Made by a program: the position numbers and the translations under genes
Assembly: GCA_900557255.1 (NCBI GenBank)
Contig: USSA01000055.1
Coordinates: 1 to 16,549 of the forward strand
Length of the DNA: 16,549 bases
Direction of reading: 5' to 3'
Source: an uncultured Prevotella sp.
GTDB taxonomy: Bacteria; Bacteroidota; Bacteroidia; Bacteroidales; Bacteroidaceae
Notes under the pieces: generated by a model
What the model saw: only the letters and a program-made list of their open reading frames with translations
Told to the model about the DNA's origin: nothing
The model's database searches: none
In this document: positions 9,972 to 16,428 of the stretch, in pieces
Numbering within the stretch: position 1 is the first letter of the stretch
Layout of the letters: each line of letters opens with the position of its first letter

Positions 9972-10015
9972 CAAAGATACTATTTTTATATCATAAAGCA
10001 TAATACTTTTTTGCC
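9972..10015 (-). promoter_or_regulatory. Promoter of the susC operon with shared upstream element
   Basis: On the minus strand TATCTTTG (9972-9979) is a perfect Bacteroidota -7 box. Exactly 22 bp upstream lies GGCAAAAAAGTAT (10003-10015), identical to the element at the mannanase promoter. The adjoining ATGCTTT gives a small dyad AAAG-N7-CTTT. The 5' leader to the susC start codon is about 85 nt and AT-rich. Confidence 0.75.
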
Positions 10016-10063
10016 ATTTTTTTATATCATTTTACATTTTTCCCGTTTTCTATAGGAAAAGCA

Positions 10064-10095
10064 ACAAAAAGAGGGTAGAGATAACCTCCACCCTC
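10064..10095 (-). terminator. Rho-independent terminator of the unknown secreted protein gene
   Basis: On the minus strand GAGGGTGGAG pairs with CTCTACCCTC (9 of 10 pairs) around a 5-nt loop, followed by TTTTT. It lies just downstream of the 339-aa gene and upstream of the susC promoter, so it insulates the two transcripts. Confidence 0.87.
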
Positions 10096-10131
10096 CTTAT
10101 TTTATATGATTTTTCCAGGAATCGTCCTTTA

Positions 10132-11151
10132 TTATTTCTGAACAAACTTCTTACCGTTCTGGATAACAACTCCCTTGTAAGACTTGTTCACCTTCTGACC
10201 TGCGAGGTTATAAATCGGAGCGTTAGCATTTACCTTAGAAGCAACTACAGCGCTAGAAAGATTTGTTCCTGTAGTCAATTCTTCAACTGTCTTACTTGTC
10301 AGATATACCTTAGTAATTACAATTTTTGTAGCCTCAACATCATCTTCACCATACTGTTCACCATCAGGCTTATTAAGATTCTGGTATGCATACTGAGAAA
10401 GCTCACCCCATTTTGAGATATCTACCATATAAGTCTTAGCTTCGGTAGAAGCAGGCAAATCCTGTTCAAATACTGCTTTGGCACCATCAGCAAGTTTTCC
10501 CTGAACAGTAATCTTACCATGACCTTCAACAGATGCAACTTCAAACACTAAAGTGTTAAATACAGAAACATCCTTACCCAACCATTTGCCATCCCATCCC
10601 CACTCTTTAGCTTTCAACTCATGAGTACCACCGGTTGCGTCAACATCTACAGTCTTTTCAATCTTATCAGCAGCAGCCTTAGCTTCTGCGTATTCAGCCT
10701 CACTTGCAAAGTAAGCAGCCTTGACGGTAATAACACCTGCAGTATTTCTATTCTGAAGGGCAACAGCATTCAATGTCTTAGAATGAGTAGCATCAAGTTT
10801 TACTGCCAAGATACCGCCAGCAGGGTTAACATTACAAGTTTCTGTACTTGTATAATAATTTGCTCCCCACTGACCTGTCGTACCATCGGGTTCATACTGC
10901 GCTATCAAATTAACATCTGCACATGTACCAGTAGTATACTCGAATACGATATACTCGAATGCAGATTTATCGGCATACGTAGTTTTTCCGGTAGTTTCAT
11001 CAGTACTACCATAGTTGATACCCTTCCAATCCCATGCAGTCGCAAAAGTCACCACATTGTCGGTTGCAATACTGGAAATATCAATATCTTCCTTTGCACT
11101 AACAGATAAAGCTGCAAAAGCAGCAACTACTAAAGTAAATAACTTTTTCAT
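10132..11151 (-). CDS. Secreted protein of unknown function with two related beta-rich repeats and a short sorting-like tail
   Basis: I do not recognise a named family. Residues 1-19 are a signal peptide ending SVSA, with no lipobox. The mature part appears to contain two related modules, about 22-156 and 165-290. Each begins with a Trp-rich segment (AWDWKGINYG; EWGWDGKWLG), continues with a strand ending in [IV]FE (FEYIVFEY; FNTLVFEV), and closes with a hydrophobic strand (ITVKAAYF; KIVITKVYL). This resembles a tandem jelly-roll carbohydrate-binding layout, but that is inference. The last 30 residues (IYNLAGQKVNKSYKGVVIQN, then GKKFVQK) match the short C-terminal tail common on Prevotella secreted proteins, related to type A type IX secretion signals. 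No catalytic motif is visible. It sits directly upstream of susC with its own terminator, and its promoter carries the element shared with the susC and mannanase promoters. That suggests an accessory glycan-binding role. Confidence 0.75.
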   Translation of the reverse strand: MKKLFTLVVAAFAALSVSAKEDIDISSIATDNVVTFATAWDWKGINYGSTDETTGKTTYADKSAFEYIVFEYTTGTCADVNLIAQYEPDGTTGQWGANYYTSTETCNVNPAGGILAVKLDATHSKTLNAVALQNRNTAGVITVKAAYFASEAEYAEAKAAADKIEKTVDVDATGGTHELKAKEWGWDGKWLGKDVSVFNTLVFEVASVEGHGKITVQGKLADGAKAVFEQDLPASTEAKTYMVDISKWGELSQYAYQNLNKPDGEQYGEDDVEATKIVITKVYLTSKTVEELTTGTNLSSAVVASKVNANAPIYNLAGQKVNKSYKGVVIQNGKKFVQK

Positions 11152-11223
11152 AAGCTCTTTATATTTTATAGGTTTAAAAATTGTTTTTATGAATCAAATA
11201 TAATTATTGGTTCTTTTCGATGG

Positions 11224-11262
11224 CAAAGATACAACAAATATTGCGAAACAAATGATACTTTG
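11224..11262 (-). promoter_or_regulatory. Promoter of the unknown secreted protein with shared upstream element
   Basis: On the minus strand TATCTTTG (11224-11231) is a perfect -7 box. Exactly 22 bp upstream is AAAGTATC (11254-11261), the same core and spacing as at susC and the mannanase gene. Here the dyad is AACAAA-TGATAC-TTTGTT (11247-11264 on the plus strand). A TTTG at -33 spacing also overlaps this region. The leader is about 65 nt. Confidence 0.7.
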
Positions 11263-11342
11263 TTATCTAATTATAATACTATTTTATCAAAGTATAAAAT
11301 AAACTATTTTTATAGCCAATATTCCTACGGTTTCCTCGTTTC

Positions 11343-11452
11343 AAGTGAGGCTTACGTAATGTTTAAGTGAGGCTCACCTGAACTTCAAAAGCGGCTTACT
11401 TGATATGCAAAGGAGGCTTATCTGAAGTTCAAATAAGGCTCACTTGATTTGG
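11343..11452. repeat. Five-unit degenerate 22-bp repeat array, GGCT(T/C)A core
   Basis: Five units start at 11343, 11365, 11387, 11409 and 11431, each exactly 22 bp. Each carries GGCTTA or GGCTCA at the same offset, usually inside a near-palindrome such as GTGAGGCTCAC. The bases between cores vary. It lies in the 672-bp gap (11152-11823) that holds no convincing gene. Confidence 0.85.
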
Positions 11453-11473
11453 GGCAGGACATATTTGAAATTA

Positions 11474-11561
11474 CATCGCGACGTATCTTTTGCTGCGTCG
11501 CGACGCGTCTGTTATCACGTCGGGACGTACCAGATGCTACGTCGGGACGCAATTTCGGGAA
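11474..11561. repeat. Four-unit degenerate 22-bp repeat array, TCG(C/G)GACG core
   Basis: Four units start at 11474, 11496, 11518 and 11540, each exactly 22 bp. Each begins with the palindrome-like core C(A/G)TCG(C/G)GACG followed by about 12 variable bases. The core differs from that of the preceding array but the period is identical. It is GC-rich compared with the flanking AT-rich sequence. Confidence 0.85.
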
Positions 11562-11603
11562 CAGCATTGGAGATTATACGGGAAAAATAGCATCAAAAAC
11601 AAT

Positions 11604-11642
11604 AGGCATTGAACCGAAAAAACGCCTTTTTGCTCAATGCCT
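11604..11642. other. Long inverted repeat (hairpin/cruciform)
   Basis: AGGCATTGA (11604-11612) is perfectly repeated inverted as TCAATGCCT (11634-11642). Inside the 21-nt loop, AAAAA and TTTTT can pair again around CGCC, making a two-part hairpin. It lies just after the second 22-bp array. It could be a terminator-like or structured element; no gene next to it clearly needs it. Confidence 0.6.
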
Positions 11643-11704
11643 CCTGCCTTTTGCCTCAAAAACACCGCTAAAAATCACCAAAAACACCTAAGTATCGCTA
11701 TTTT

Positions 11705-11804
11705 TATGGCAATATATGGCAGATTATGGCAATTAAAAAGCTATTGCAATATCGGTATCAACTAACAATCAGGCTGTTACCAGCTTATATGGCAATATGG
11801 CAAT
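11705..11804. repeat. Dispersed TATGGCAAT repeats downstream of the ATPase gene
   Basis: TATGGCA followed by AT or GA occurs five times, at about 11705, 11715, 11725, 11788 and 11796. The last two are immediately adjacent. On the minus strand this is the 3' flank of the AAA/DUF4143 gene, which has no clear hairpin terminator. I see nothing else here. Confidence 0.5.
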
Positions 11805-11823
11805 TCTTTTACGAAAAAAAATC

Positions 11824-13191
11824 CTACAGAAGTCTTTCACCACAAGAAAACAAGTTAGAAATAGCATAAAGAGGATTGACTAATATCTTCTTCCCTTTTG
11901 GGCTGACAAACTCCCCAAAGTTCTCCAAAGAACAGCGAATGGCATACTTAATATGCTCTTTTTCCATAAAAACATAAAGACTCGCCATCGAACCTCGTAA
12001 ACCAGACTTCACTTCCATCGGAACAATGTCAATGCCACGAGACAAGACATAATCAACCTCCGAAACGGTTCCACGAGTCAAGTTTTGCCAATAGTATAAG
12101 TCATGGCGCTCATTAGGCGACATATACTTTAGTAATTCCAATCCTGCCACCATCTCCGTCAAACTACCCTTATCAACTAAGTCTGCAGCATTGTCAACCA
12201 ATAGTTCTTTCACTATAGAATTAGTAGAGTCTCCTATTCCTAACAGATTGAGGAGAAAGCCATGATCTATCAGATTATACTTCACAAACTTCGGATTAAT
12301 CTCTGCACCAAGCGGAATGCCATTTGCCGCAGTATGCCATACAGGTATAATGATACCAGCATCTCTAAGCATCTCCAAAGCATTCTTGACTTGCGCAGTC
12401 GTATATCCCCCTTCCACTTGGCTAAACACGAATTTACTCCCCACTTGATGAGCCACACTAAACAATGTTTGACGCAGCAAAACAGGATTGACCTTGGCTT
12501 TATATTTCACGAAATCATCTATATAAGTTTGCTTCAACTCACTAAGCACAGAGTCTACTTCCAAATAACTATTCGTATCAACGTACTTAGCCACAGCAGC
12601 AGGCATACCACCTATAAGCAAGAATGAACGAAACCTCTCCACTAATCGCTCATAGAAGACATTCATCAATGGCTTTTGAGAGGTTGCATTCCGTTTCATA
12701 CTTACCAATCCATCATCACCTAAAGCATAAAGGAATTCATCAAAAGACATCGGATATACAAACATCGAACGGATACGCCCTACTCCATAAGCACCTAAAT
12801 CCTTCAATGCAAATTCCAACAGCGATCCAGCCGCCACTACATGAAGTTCAGGATAATCTTCCTTGAAAAACCACAAGCTATGGATGGCATTAGGGCATGC
12901 CTGTATCTCATCTAAGAACAACAAGGTTTTGCCAGGAATAACGGGAACTTTGAAATATGCCGACAATTGCTCCGAAATAAACTTCACGTTTAAATCGCCA
13001 TCAAAGAATTCCTTGACAGTCTTATCACGCTCAAAGTTCACTTCCAAGAAATAAGGAAAGGACTCTCCCAAGTGTCTAATGGCACTTGACTTACCTACCT
13101 GCCTTGCTCCTCTCACAAGCAATGGTTTATGCTCTACAGAACTTTTCCACGCTTCAAACTCTTTATCTATTTGTCTTTTCAGATACTTCAT
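11824..13191 (-). CDS. AAA-family ATPase with C-terminal DUF4143
   Basis: This is a predicted cytoplasmic ATP-binding protein of the widespread AAA_14/DUF4143 group, whose cellular role is mostly unknown. The Walker A motif GARQVGKSS is at residues 28-36, the Walker B LLFLDEIQ at 90-97, and AAGSLLEFAL near 120-129 is the sensor-like motif of the family. The DUF4143 region starts at roughly residue 200 and ends with YYWQN, EVDYVL and VEVKSG-like motifs (here MEVKSG) that resemble a nuclease fold. At 455 aa it looks intact. No signal peptide is present, and nothing ties it to glycan use. It separates the mannanase gene from the rest of the PUL, has repeats on both sides, ends in TAG, and its promoter lacks the element shared by the PUL promoters. 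It is probably a later insertion or an unrelated neighbour. Confidence 0.9.
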   Translation of the reverse strand: MKYLKRQIDKEFEAWKSSVEHKPLLVRGARQVGKSSAIRHLGESFPYFLEVNFERDKTVKEFFDGDLNVKFISEQLSAYFKVPVIPGKTLLFLDEIQACPNAIHSLWFFKEDYPELHVVAAGSLLEFALKDLGAYGVGRIRSMFVYPMSFDEFLYALGDDGLVSMKRNATSQKPLMNVFYERLVERFRSFLLIGGMPAAVAKYVDTNSYLEVDSVLSELKQTYIDDFVKYKAKVNPVLLRQTLFSVAHQVGSKFVFSQVEGGYTTAQVKNALEMLRDAGIIIPVWHTAANGIPLGAEINPKFVKYNLIDHGFLLNLLGIGDSTNSIVKELLVDNAADLVDKGSLTEMVAGLELLKYMSPNERHDLYYWQNLTRGTVSEVDYVLSRGIDIVPMEVKSGLRGSMASLYVFMEKEHIKYAIRCSLENFGEFVSPKGKKILVNPLYAISNLFSCGERLL

Positions 13192-13216
13192 ATCTCTATA
13201 TTATTGATTTTCAATG

Positions 13217-13224
13217 CAAAGATA
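13217..13224 (-). promoter_or_regulatory. Candidate -7 box of the ATPase gene
   Basis: TATCTTTG on the minus strand matches the Bacteroidota -7 box. It would give a leader of only about 18 nt. A second identical box lies at 13283-13290 and would give a leader of about 85 nt. Neither has the AAAGTAT element 22 bp upstream. Confidence 0.5.
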
Positions 13225-13324
13225 ATGCAAACGAGCGCAATGAAAGCTTGCTTTCTGATTGCCGAGTGCAGCTTATCTTATGCAAAGATAGCACTTTTAT
13301 CTGAATAAAAGCCAATCAATTAAG

Positions 13325-13340
13325 CTTTTTTATAAAAAAG
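13325..13340. other. Perfect 16-bp AT palindrome
   Basis: CTTTTTTATAAAAAAG is its own reverse complement. It abuts and overlaps the first unit of the 33-bp tandem repeat, upstream of the ATPase gene. It could be a protein-binding site. Confidence 0.5.
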
Positions 13341-13420
13341 TCAGAGGTTATTTGATGCTAAATTATAAAAAAGTCAGAGCTTTTTTGATGTTAAATTATA
13401 AAAAAGTCAGAGGTTTTTAT
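13331..13420. repeat. 33-bp tandem repeat, 2.7 copies
   Basis: Units start at 13331, 13364 and 13397. Each opens with TATAAAAAAGTCAGAG. Units 1 and 2 differ at three of 33 positions; the third copy is cut after about 24 bp. The repeat lies in the 369-bp gap between the mannanase gene and the ATPase gene, on the promoter side of the latter. Confidence 0.85.
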
Positions 13421-13492
13421 CTTATACGTGAAAAAGTTGTCACCTTTAGCCTTGGCTGTAGCAGTTCCCCAAAGTGGACACGAAAAAGCCAG

Positions 13493-13531
13493 AAAAAAGA
13501 GGGTGTACCATGAACTGATAGCACACCCTTC
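13493..13531 (-). terminator. Rho-independent terminator of the mannanase gene
   Basis: On the minus strand AAGGGTGTG pairs with ACACCCTC around a loop of about 15 nt and is followed by TTTTTT. It lies about 30 bp after the mannanase stop codon, so the mannanase gene is probably transcribed separately from the ATPase gene. Confidence 0.82.
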
Positions 13532-13560
13532 TAAAACAATTAACAATTTCACCAAGCTTA

Positions 13561-14844
13561 TTACTTACCAATCTTCTTCATTCTGTCTACCTGCGTCTTT
13601 ACTACATCCAATGTAGATTTATCGGTAGAGAAAACGGAGTTCAGACCTTGCGCTTCCTGGGCAGGATCACCAGTGTAGTCATCACCTACCTGCCACTGCT
13701 CATGCTTAGGATTGGCAAAGCCGCCCCATCCCCAGAAGTTGCAACCGGCAAAGTAACCGCCGGATGCAGCATTGTCGCCAACAAGACTGAACACATACTT
13801 ATAATATCCATCACGTGCTTCTGTTGTAGAAGAAGTTGAAAAAGAGAAGCCATCACGAGGATAGCCGAACTCCTCCATCACCAATGGCTTCCTGATACGT
13901 CCGCATACCTCAAGATGTTCATCAATATACTCCTTGGTGTTCTTGCAGGAGATTTGCAGATCTTCCTGCAAATGGTCTTTTCTCGCCCAACTCCAGTTGT
14001 ATGGCCAAAGATGAATGTTGCAATAATCTACATTCTTGTCGGCACAGATCCGTTCCCAACAGTTCAGTTCACCTTCACATCCCCATTTACCTTCGCTACC
14101 GATAGAAATCAGATGATTCTTATCGAGCGAACGGATCAGCTTGCTCGCTTCACCCAGCCACTTTTCGAAAGCAGGCAACTGCTCTTTGCTGAAAGCACGA
14201 GGCTCATTACCTATCTGCCATGACATGATAGCCGGGTCGTCCTTATACTTCTTCTTTGTATATCTGTTGGTTCTCGTAAGTATGAATTTCACATAATCAT
14301 AGAATAGCTGATGCGCCTTTTCGCAGGATGCATATTTGGCGACGAAGTTCATGAAGGCAGGATATCCATCTTCGTTAGGACGGGGAGCCTGACCCAAACC
14401 AGCCTGCTCCAGGTAATAGCCATAACCACCACTCCATTCCCAGGAATTGTTCAGATAGAGCACGGCCAGCATCTTGCGTTTGCCCATCTCCATCAGCAGA
14501 TAGTCGAGACCGGCAAGAATCGTATCATTATAAACGCCCGGAGCTTCCTGCAGCGTCGGCTCAACCTTGGTCTTCACTCCTCGCTTTCCATCAGAGCCCA
14601 CCAGGATGCGGAGGTTGTCAATGCCCATCTCCTTCATCTTATCGAGTTCCCTACAGAGACGCTCACGGTTGCCGCCCTGACCTTCTGAACCGAGGATGGC
14701 ACCATACCAGAAATTGGTACCTACATAATAATAAGGTTTATCGTCGCGAACGAAATGTCCGTCCTTTACCTGCACAAAATTTGACTTCGCAGAGATATTG
14801 CATGTAGCCAATGCCATCATCAATAAAACAAATATCTTCTTCAT
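13561..14844 (-). CDS. Secreted GH5 endo-beta-1,4-mannanase (GH5_7-like)
   Basis: This is a predicted endo-mannanase of glycoside hydrolase family 5. Residues 1-19 form a signal peptide (ends CNISA). The only Cys there, Cys15, sits in ALATC and is not followed by a typical lipoprotein sequence, so the enzyme is probably secreted or periplasmic rather than surface-anchored. The domain begins FVQVKDGHFVRDDKPYYYVG with GTNFWYGA, the opening typical of subfamily 7. The acid/base is Glu214 in WQIGNEPRAF and the nucleophile is Glu325 in LVMEEFG. LNNSWEWSGGYGYYL near 131-145 and IHLWPYNW near 277-284 provide substrate-binding aromatics. At 427 aa it is a single-domain enzyme with no binding module. 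Its promoter contains the same upstream element as susC, which suggests co-regulation although the ATPase gene lies between. It is the best evidence that the locus targets a mannan-containing glycan. Confidence 0.9.
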   Translation of the reverse strand: MKKIFVLLMMALATCNISAKSNFVQVKDGHFVRDDKPYYYVGTNFWYGAILGSEGQGGNRERLCRELDKMKEMGIDNLRILVGSDGKRGVKTKVEPTLQEAPGVYNDTILAGLDYLLMEMGKRKMLAVLYLNNSWEWSGGYGYYLEQAGLGQAPRPNEDGYPAFMNFVAKYASCEKAHQLFYDYVKFILTRTNRYTKKKYKDDPAIMSWQIGNEPRAFSKEQLPAFEKWLGEASKLIRSLDKNHLISIGSEGKWGCEGELNCWERICADKNVDYCNIHLWPYNWSWARKDHLQEDLQISCKNTKEYIDEHLEVCGRIRKPLVMEEFGYPRDGFSFSTSSTTEARDGYYKYVFSLVGDNAASGGYFAGCNFWGWGGFANPKHEQWQVGDDYTGDPAQEAQGLNSVFSTDKSTLDVVKTQVDRMKKIGK

Positions 14845-14885
14845 TTATTTATTAAGTTTACAGTTTAAAGATTCATTTTCGGTTG

Positions 14886-14930
14886 CAAAGATACTAAATA
14901 AGGGCAAAAAAGCATGATACTTTTTTGCCC
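14886..14930 (-). promoter_or_regulatory. Promoter of the mannanase gene with shared element in a perfect dyad
   Basis: On the minus strand TATCTTTG (14886-14893) is a perfect -7 box. Exactly 22 bp upstream is AAAAAAGTATC. The element lies within a perfect inverted repeat: GGGCAAAAAA (14902-14911) and TTTTTTGCCC (14921-14930) around a 9-nt centre. The leader is about 35 nt. The hairpin could also help end transcription from the upstream GH5 gene, which has no other clear terminator. Confidence 0.75.
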
Positions 14931-14986
14931 TTTCTACATATAAATCTAAACTATGCTTATTTATTATTGCTTTTTCTGCTATTTTT

Positions 14987-16300
14987 CTATGGTTTCGGAT
15001 AGATTTTCATATAATCATCCATCCCTTCGGCTGCTCCCTGCATCACACCTTTAAATATATAGGAGTCGGAAACCACCTGCTTCTTTCTGTCGAAGATGGT
15101 CATGTGAGGAAGAGGCTGCACATTGATATCCCAGACATACGGGATAAGTCCTGCCTTCATCATTTCGGCAGTCACCGCACCATACCATGCCATCATACTC
15201 TCATTGTGCTTCTCCTGATTACCACCGAAGAGAGAGGCATCCTTACGGTTGGCACCATATTCGCCGATGACTACCGGATAGCCCCGATCAACAAACTTCT
15301 GTTTCATCTTCATCACCTAATTGGTGATATGCTGGTAGGCATCCACATTCTTATTATTATACCAGATGGTATTCACGGTTCGTCCCTGGTCATCGGCAGG
15401 CGCATGTCCTTTCCAATAAAGAGCCACCTTGCCCCAATCGGCATCTTTGTCCATCAAGGTAAATATATAAGGATCGTAGAAATGAACCTCTGCCATCAGA
15501 CGGTTCTTCGCATTATCCTTCAGACGGGTGATGTCATAGGAATCCATGGCAGCCAAATCAATCTCGGTCTTTGGCCCCTGTACGATGAGCACACGGTTGG
15601 CATTATTACCACCGGTAGCACGGACGGCATCGATAAACACCTGTTCGTAAGCCAGGAGACGATCGGCAAACTCCTTGCTTTCGGGAGCCAGCATTTCACC
15701 CTGAGCCTGCGGACTGGCACCTCCCACTCCCGGTTCGTTGAGGGCAGCAAAGAGAACCCGCTGGTCATACGCCTTGAATTCCTTTGCGATATTCGTCCAC
15801 AGTTTGCGGAACATCTCCTTATGCTCTGCCTCATTCGCCCCACTGGTAAAGGCATCATGCTCCATCCATCCGCCATCCCAGTGTTCGTTGATGATGACAC
15901 AAAGACCAGCATTGAGACCATAGTTCACGATTTCCTTGATTCGTTTCATCCAGACCGGATCGATGCTCATATTCTCTTTATCCGTAAGATGACCAGCCAC
16001 CCAAGATGTAGGGATGCGAAGACTGTTGAATCCCTGCTGTTTCAAACTGCGGATATAACTCTCAGTAGTCTTATCATTCTGCCATGAAGTTTCCGACTTC
16101 AATCCTGCATTATTGGTAAAGACATCATTCCAGTCGCACGCCTCCATCGTATTACCCAGGTTGACTCCTGGAGCCATATAGTGAGCCAGTTCGGTAGCCG
16201 TGAGTTTCATTTTCGAGATACGGCCATCGACTGGTTTAACCTGTGCGCCAGCCCAAGCGAAATGAGCGGCAGCCAATATAATCATAACTATCTTCTTCAT
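14987..16300 (-). pseudogene. Secreted GH5 endoglucanase (GH5_4-like) interrupted by one in-frame TAG
   Basis: Read through codon 328, this is one continuous 437-codon GH5 gene. The signal peptide ends near AWAGAQ (residue 20). The GH5 domain opens GVNLGNTMEA, like the BACON-GH5 gene, and has FNSLRIPTSW, the acid/base Glu189 in ALNEPG and HFYDPYIF. At 15317-15319 the reading frame has TAG (AAT TAG GTG), and the same frame then continues VMKMKQKFVDRGYPVVIGEY with the nucleophile Glu347, through to its normal stop at 14987. The upstream piece (15317-16300, 327 aa) keeps the signal peptide but loses the nucleophile; the downstream piece (14987-15316) has the nucleophile but no signal peptide. 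Neither should be active alone. A single C-to-T change from CAG would explain it, but the original codon is unknown. A sequencing error, strain polymorphism or suppression are alternatives. The rest of the gene shows no decay, so any loss is recent. Confidence 0.85.
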
Positions 16301-16343
16301 ATATCAATCTAACGTATTATCGGGTTTTGAAGTTATCATGTTG

Positions 16344-16384
16344 CAAAGATAGCGAAAAAACAGTAGCGTGAATGTATATTTTTG
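16344..16384 (-). promoter_or_regulatory. Promoter of the interrupted GH5 gene
   Basis: On the minus strand TATCTTTG (16344-16351) is a perfect -7 box about 40 bp before the start codon. At the 22-bp position the sequence is AAAAATATAC (16374-16383), which matches the shared element only if one base is gapped. The -7 box is well supported; membership in the shared element group is doubtful. Confidence 0.55.
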
Positions 16385-16428
16385 ATAAAAGGATAGGTAT
16401 ATTATGTTAGGATGTACGATATTTGCAC

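Noticed and set aside
10132..10230. Complete type IX secretion C-terminal domain on the 339-aa protein
   Set aside because: Only about 30 tail residues match; the usual domain is 70 to 80 residues, so I call it sorting-like only.
11343..11561. CRISPR array
   Set aside because: The 22-bp units are degenerate with variable bases inside each unit, there are no conserved repeats with unique spacers of 30 bp or more, and no cas gene is present.
11449..11691. Plus-strand open frame of 80 codons across the second 22-bp array
   Set aside because: It runs through repeat units and the hairpin, shows no known motif and has no promoter box; it looks like a chance frame.
13331..13420. CRISPR array from the 33-bp repeat
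   Set aside because: The units abut with no spacers.
15317..15319. Genetic recoding of TAG as a sense codon
   Set aside because: TAG is also the ordinary stop of the ATPase gene (11824-11826) and of this same GH5 gene at its normal end (14987-14989), and there is no sign of phage sequence.
15300..15330. Frameshift in the GH5 gene
   Set aside because: The frame is the same before and after the TAG; only a stop codon interrupts it.
15104..16087. Long plus-strand open frame of 327 codons opposite the interrupted GH5 gene
   Set aside because: It mirrors the GH5 coding strand, has no recognisable domain or promoter, and the minus strand carries clear GH5 motifs.
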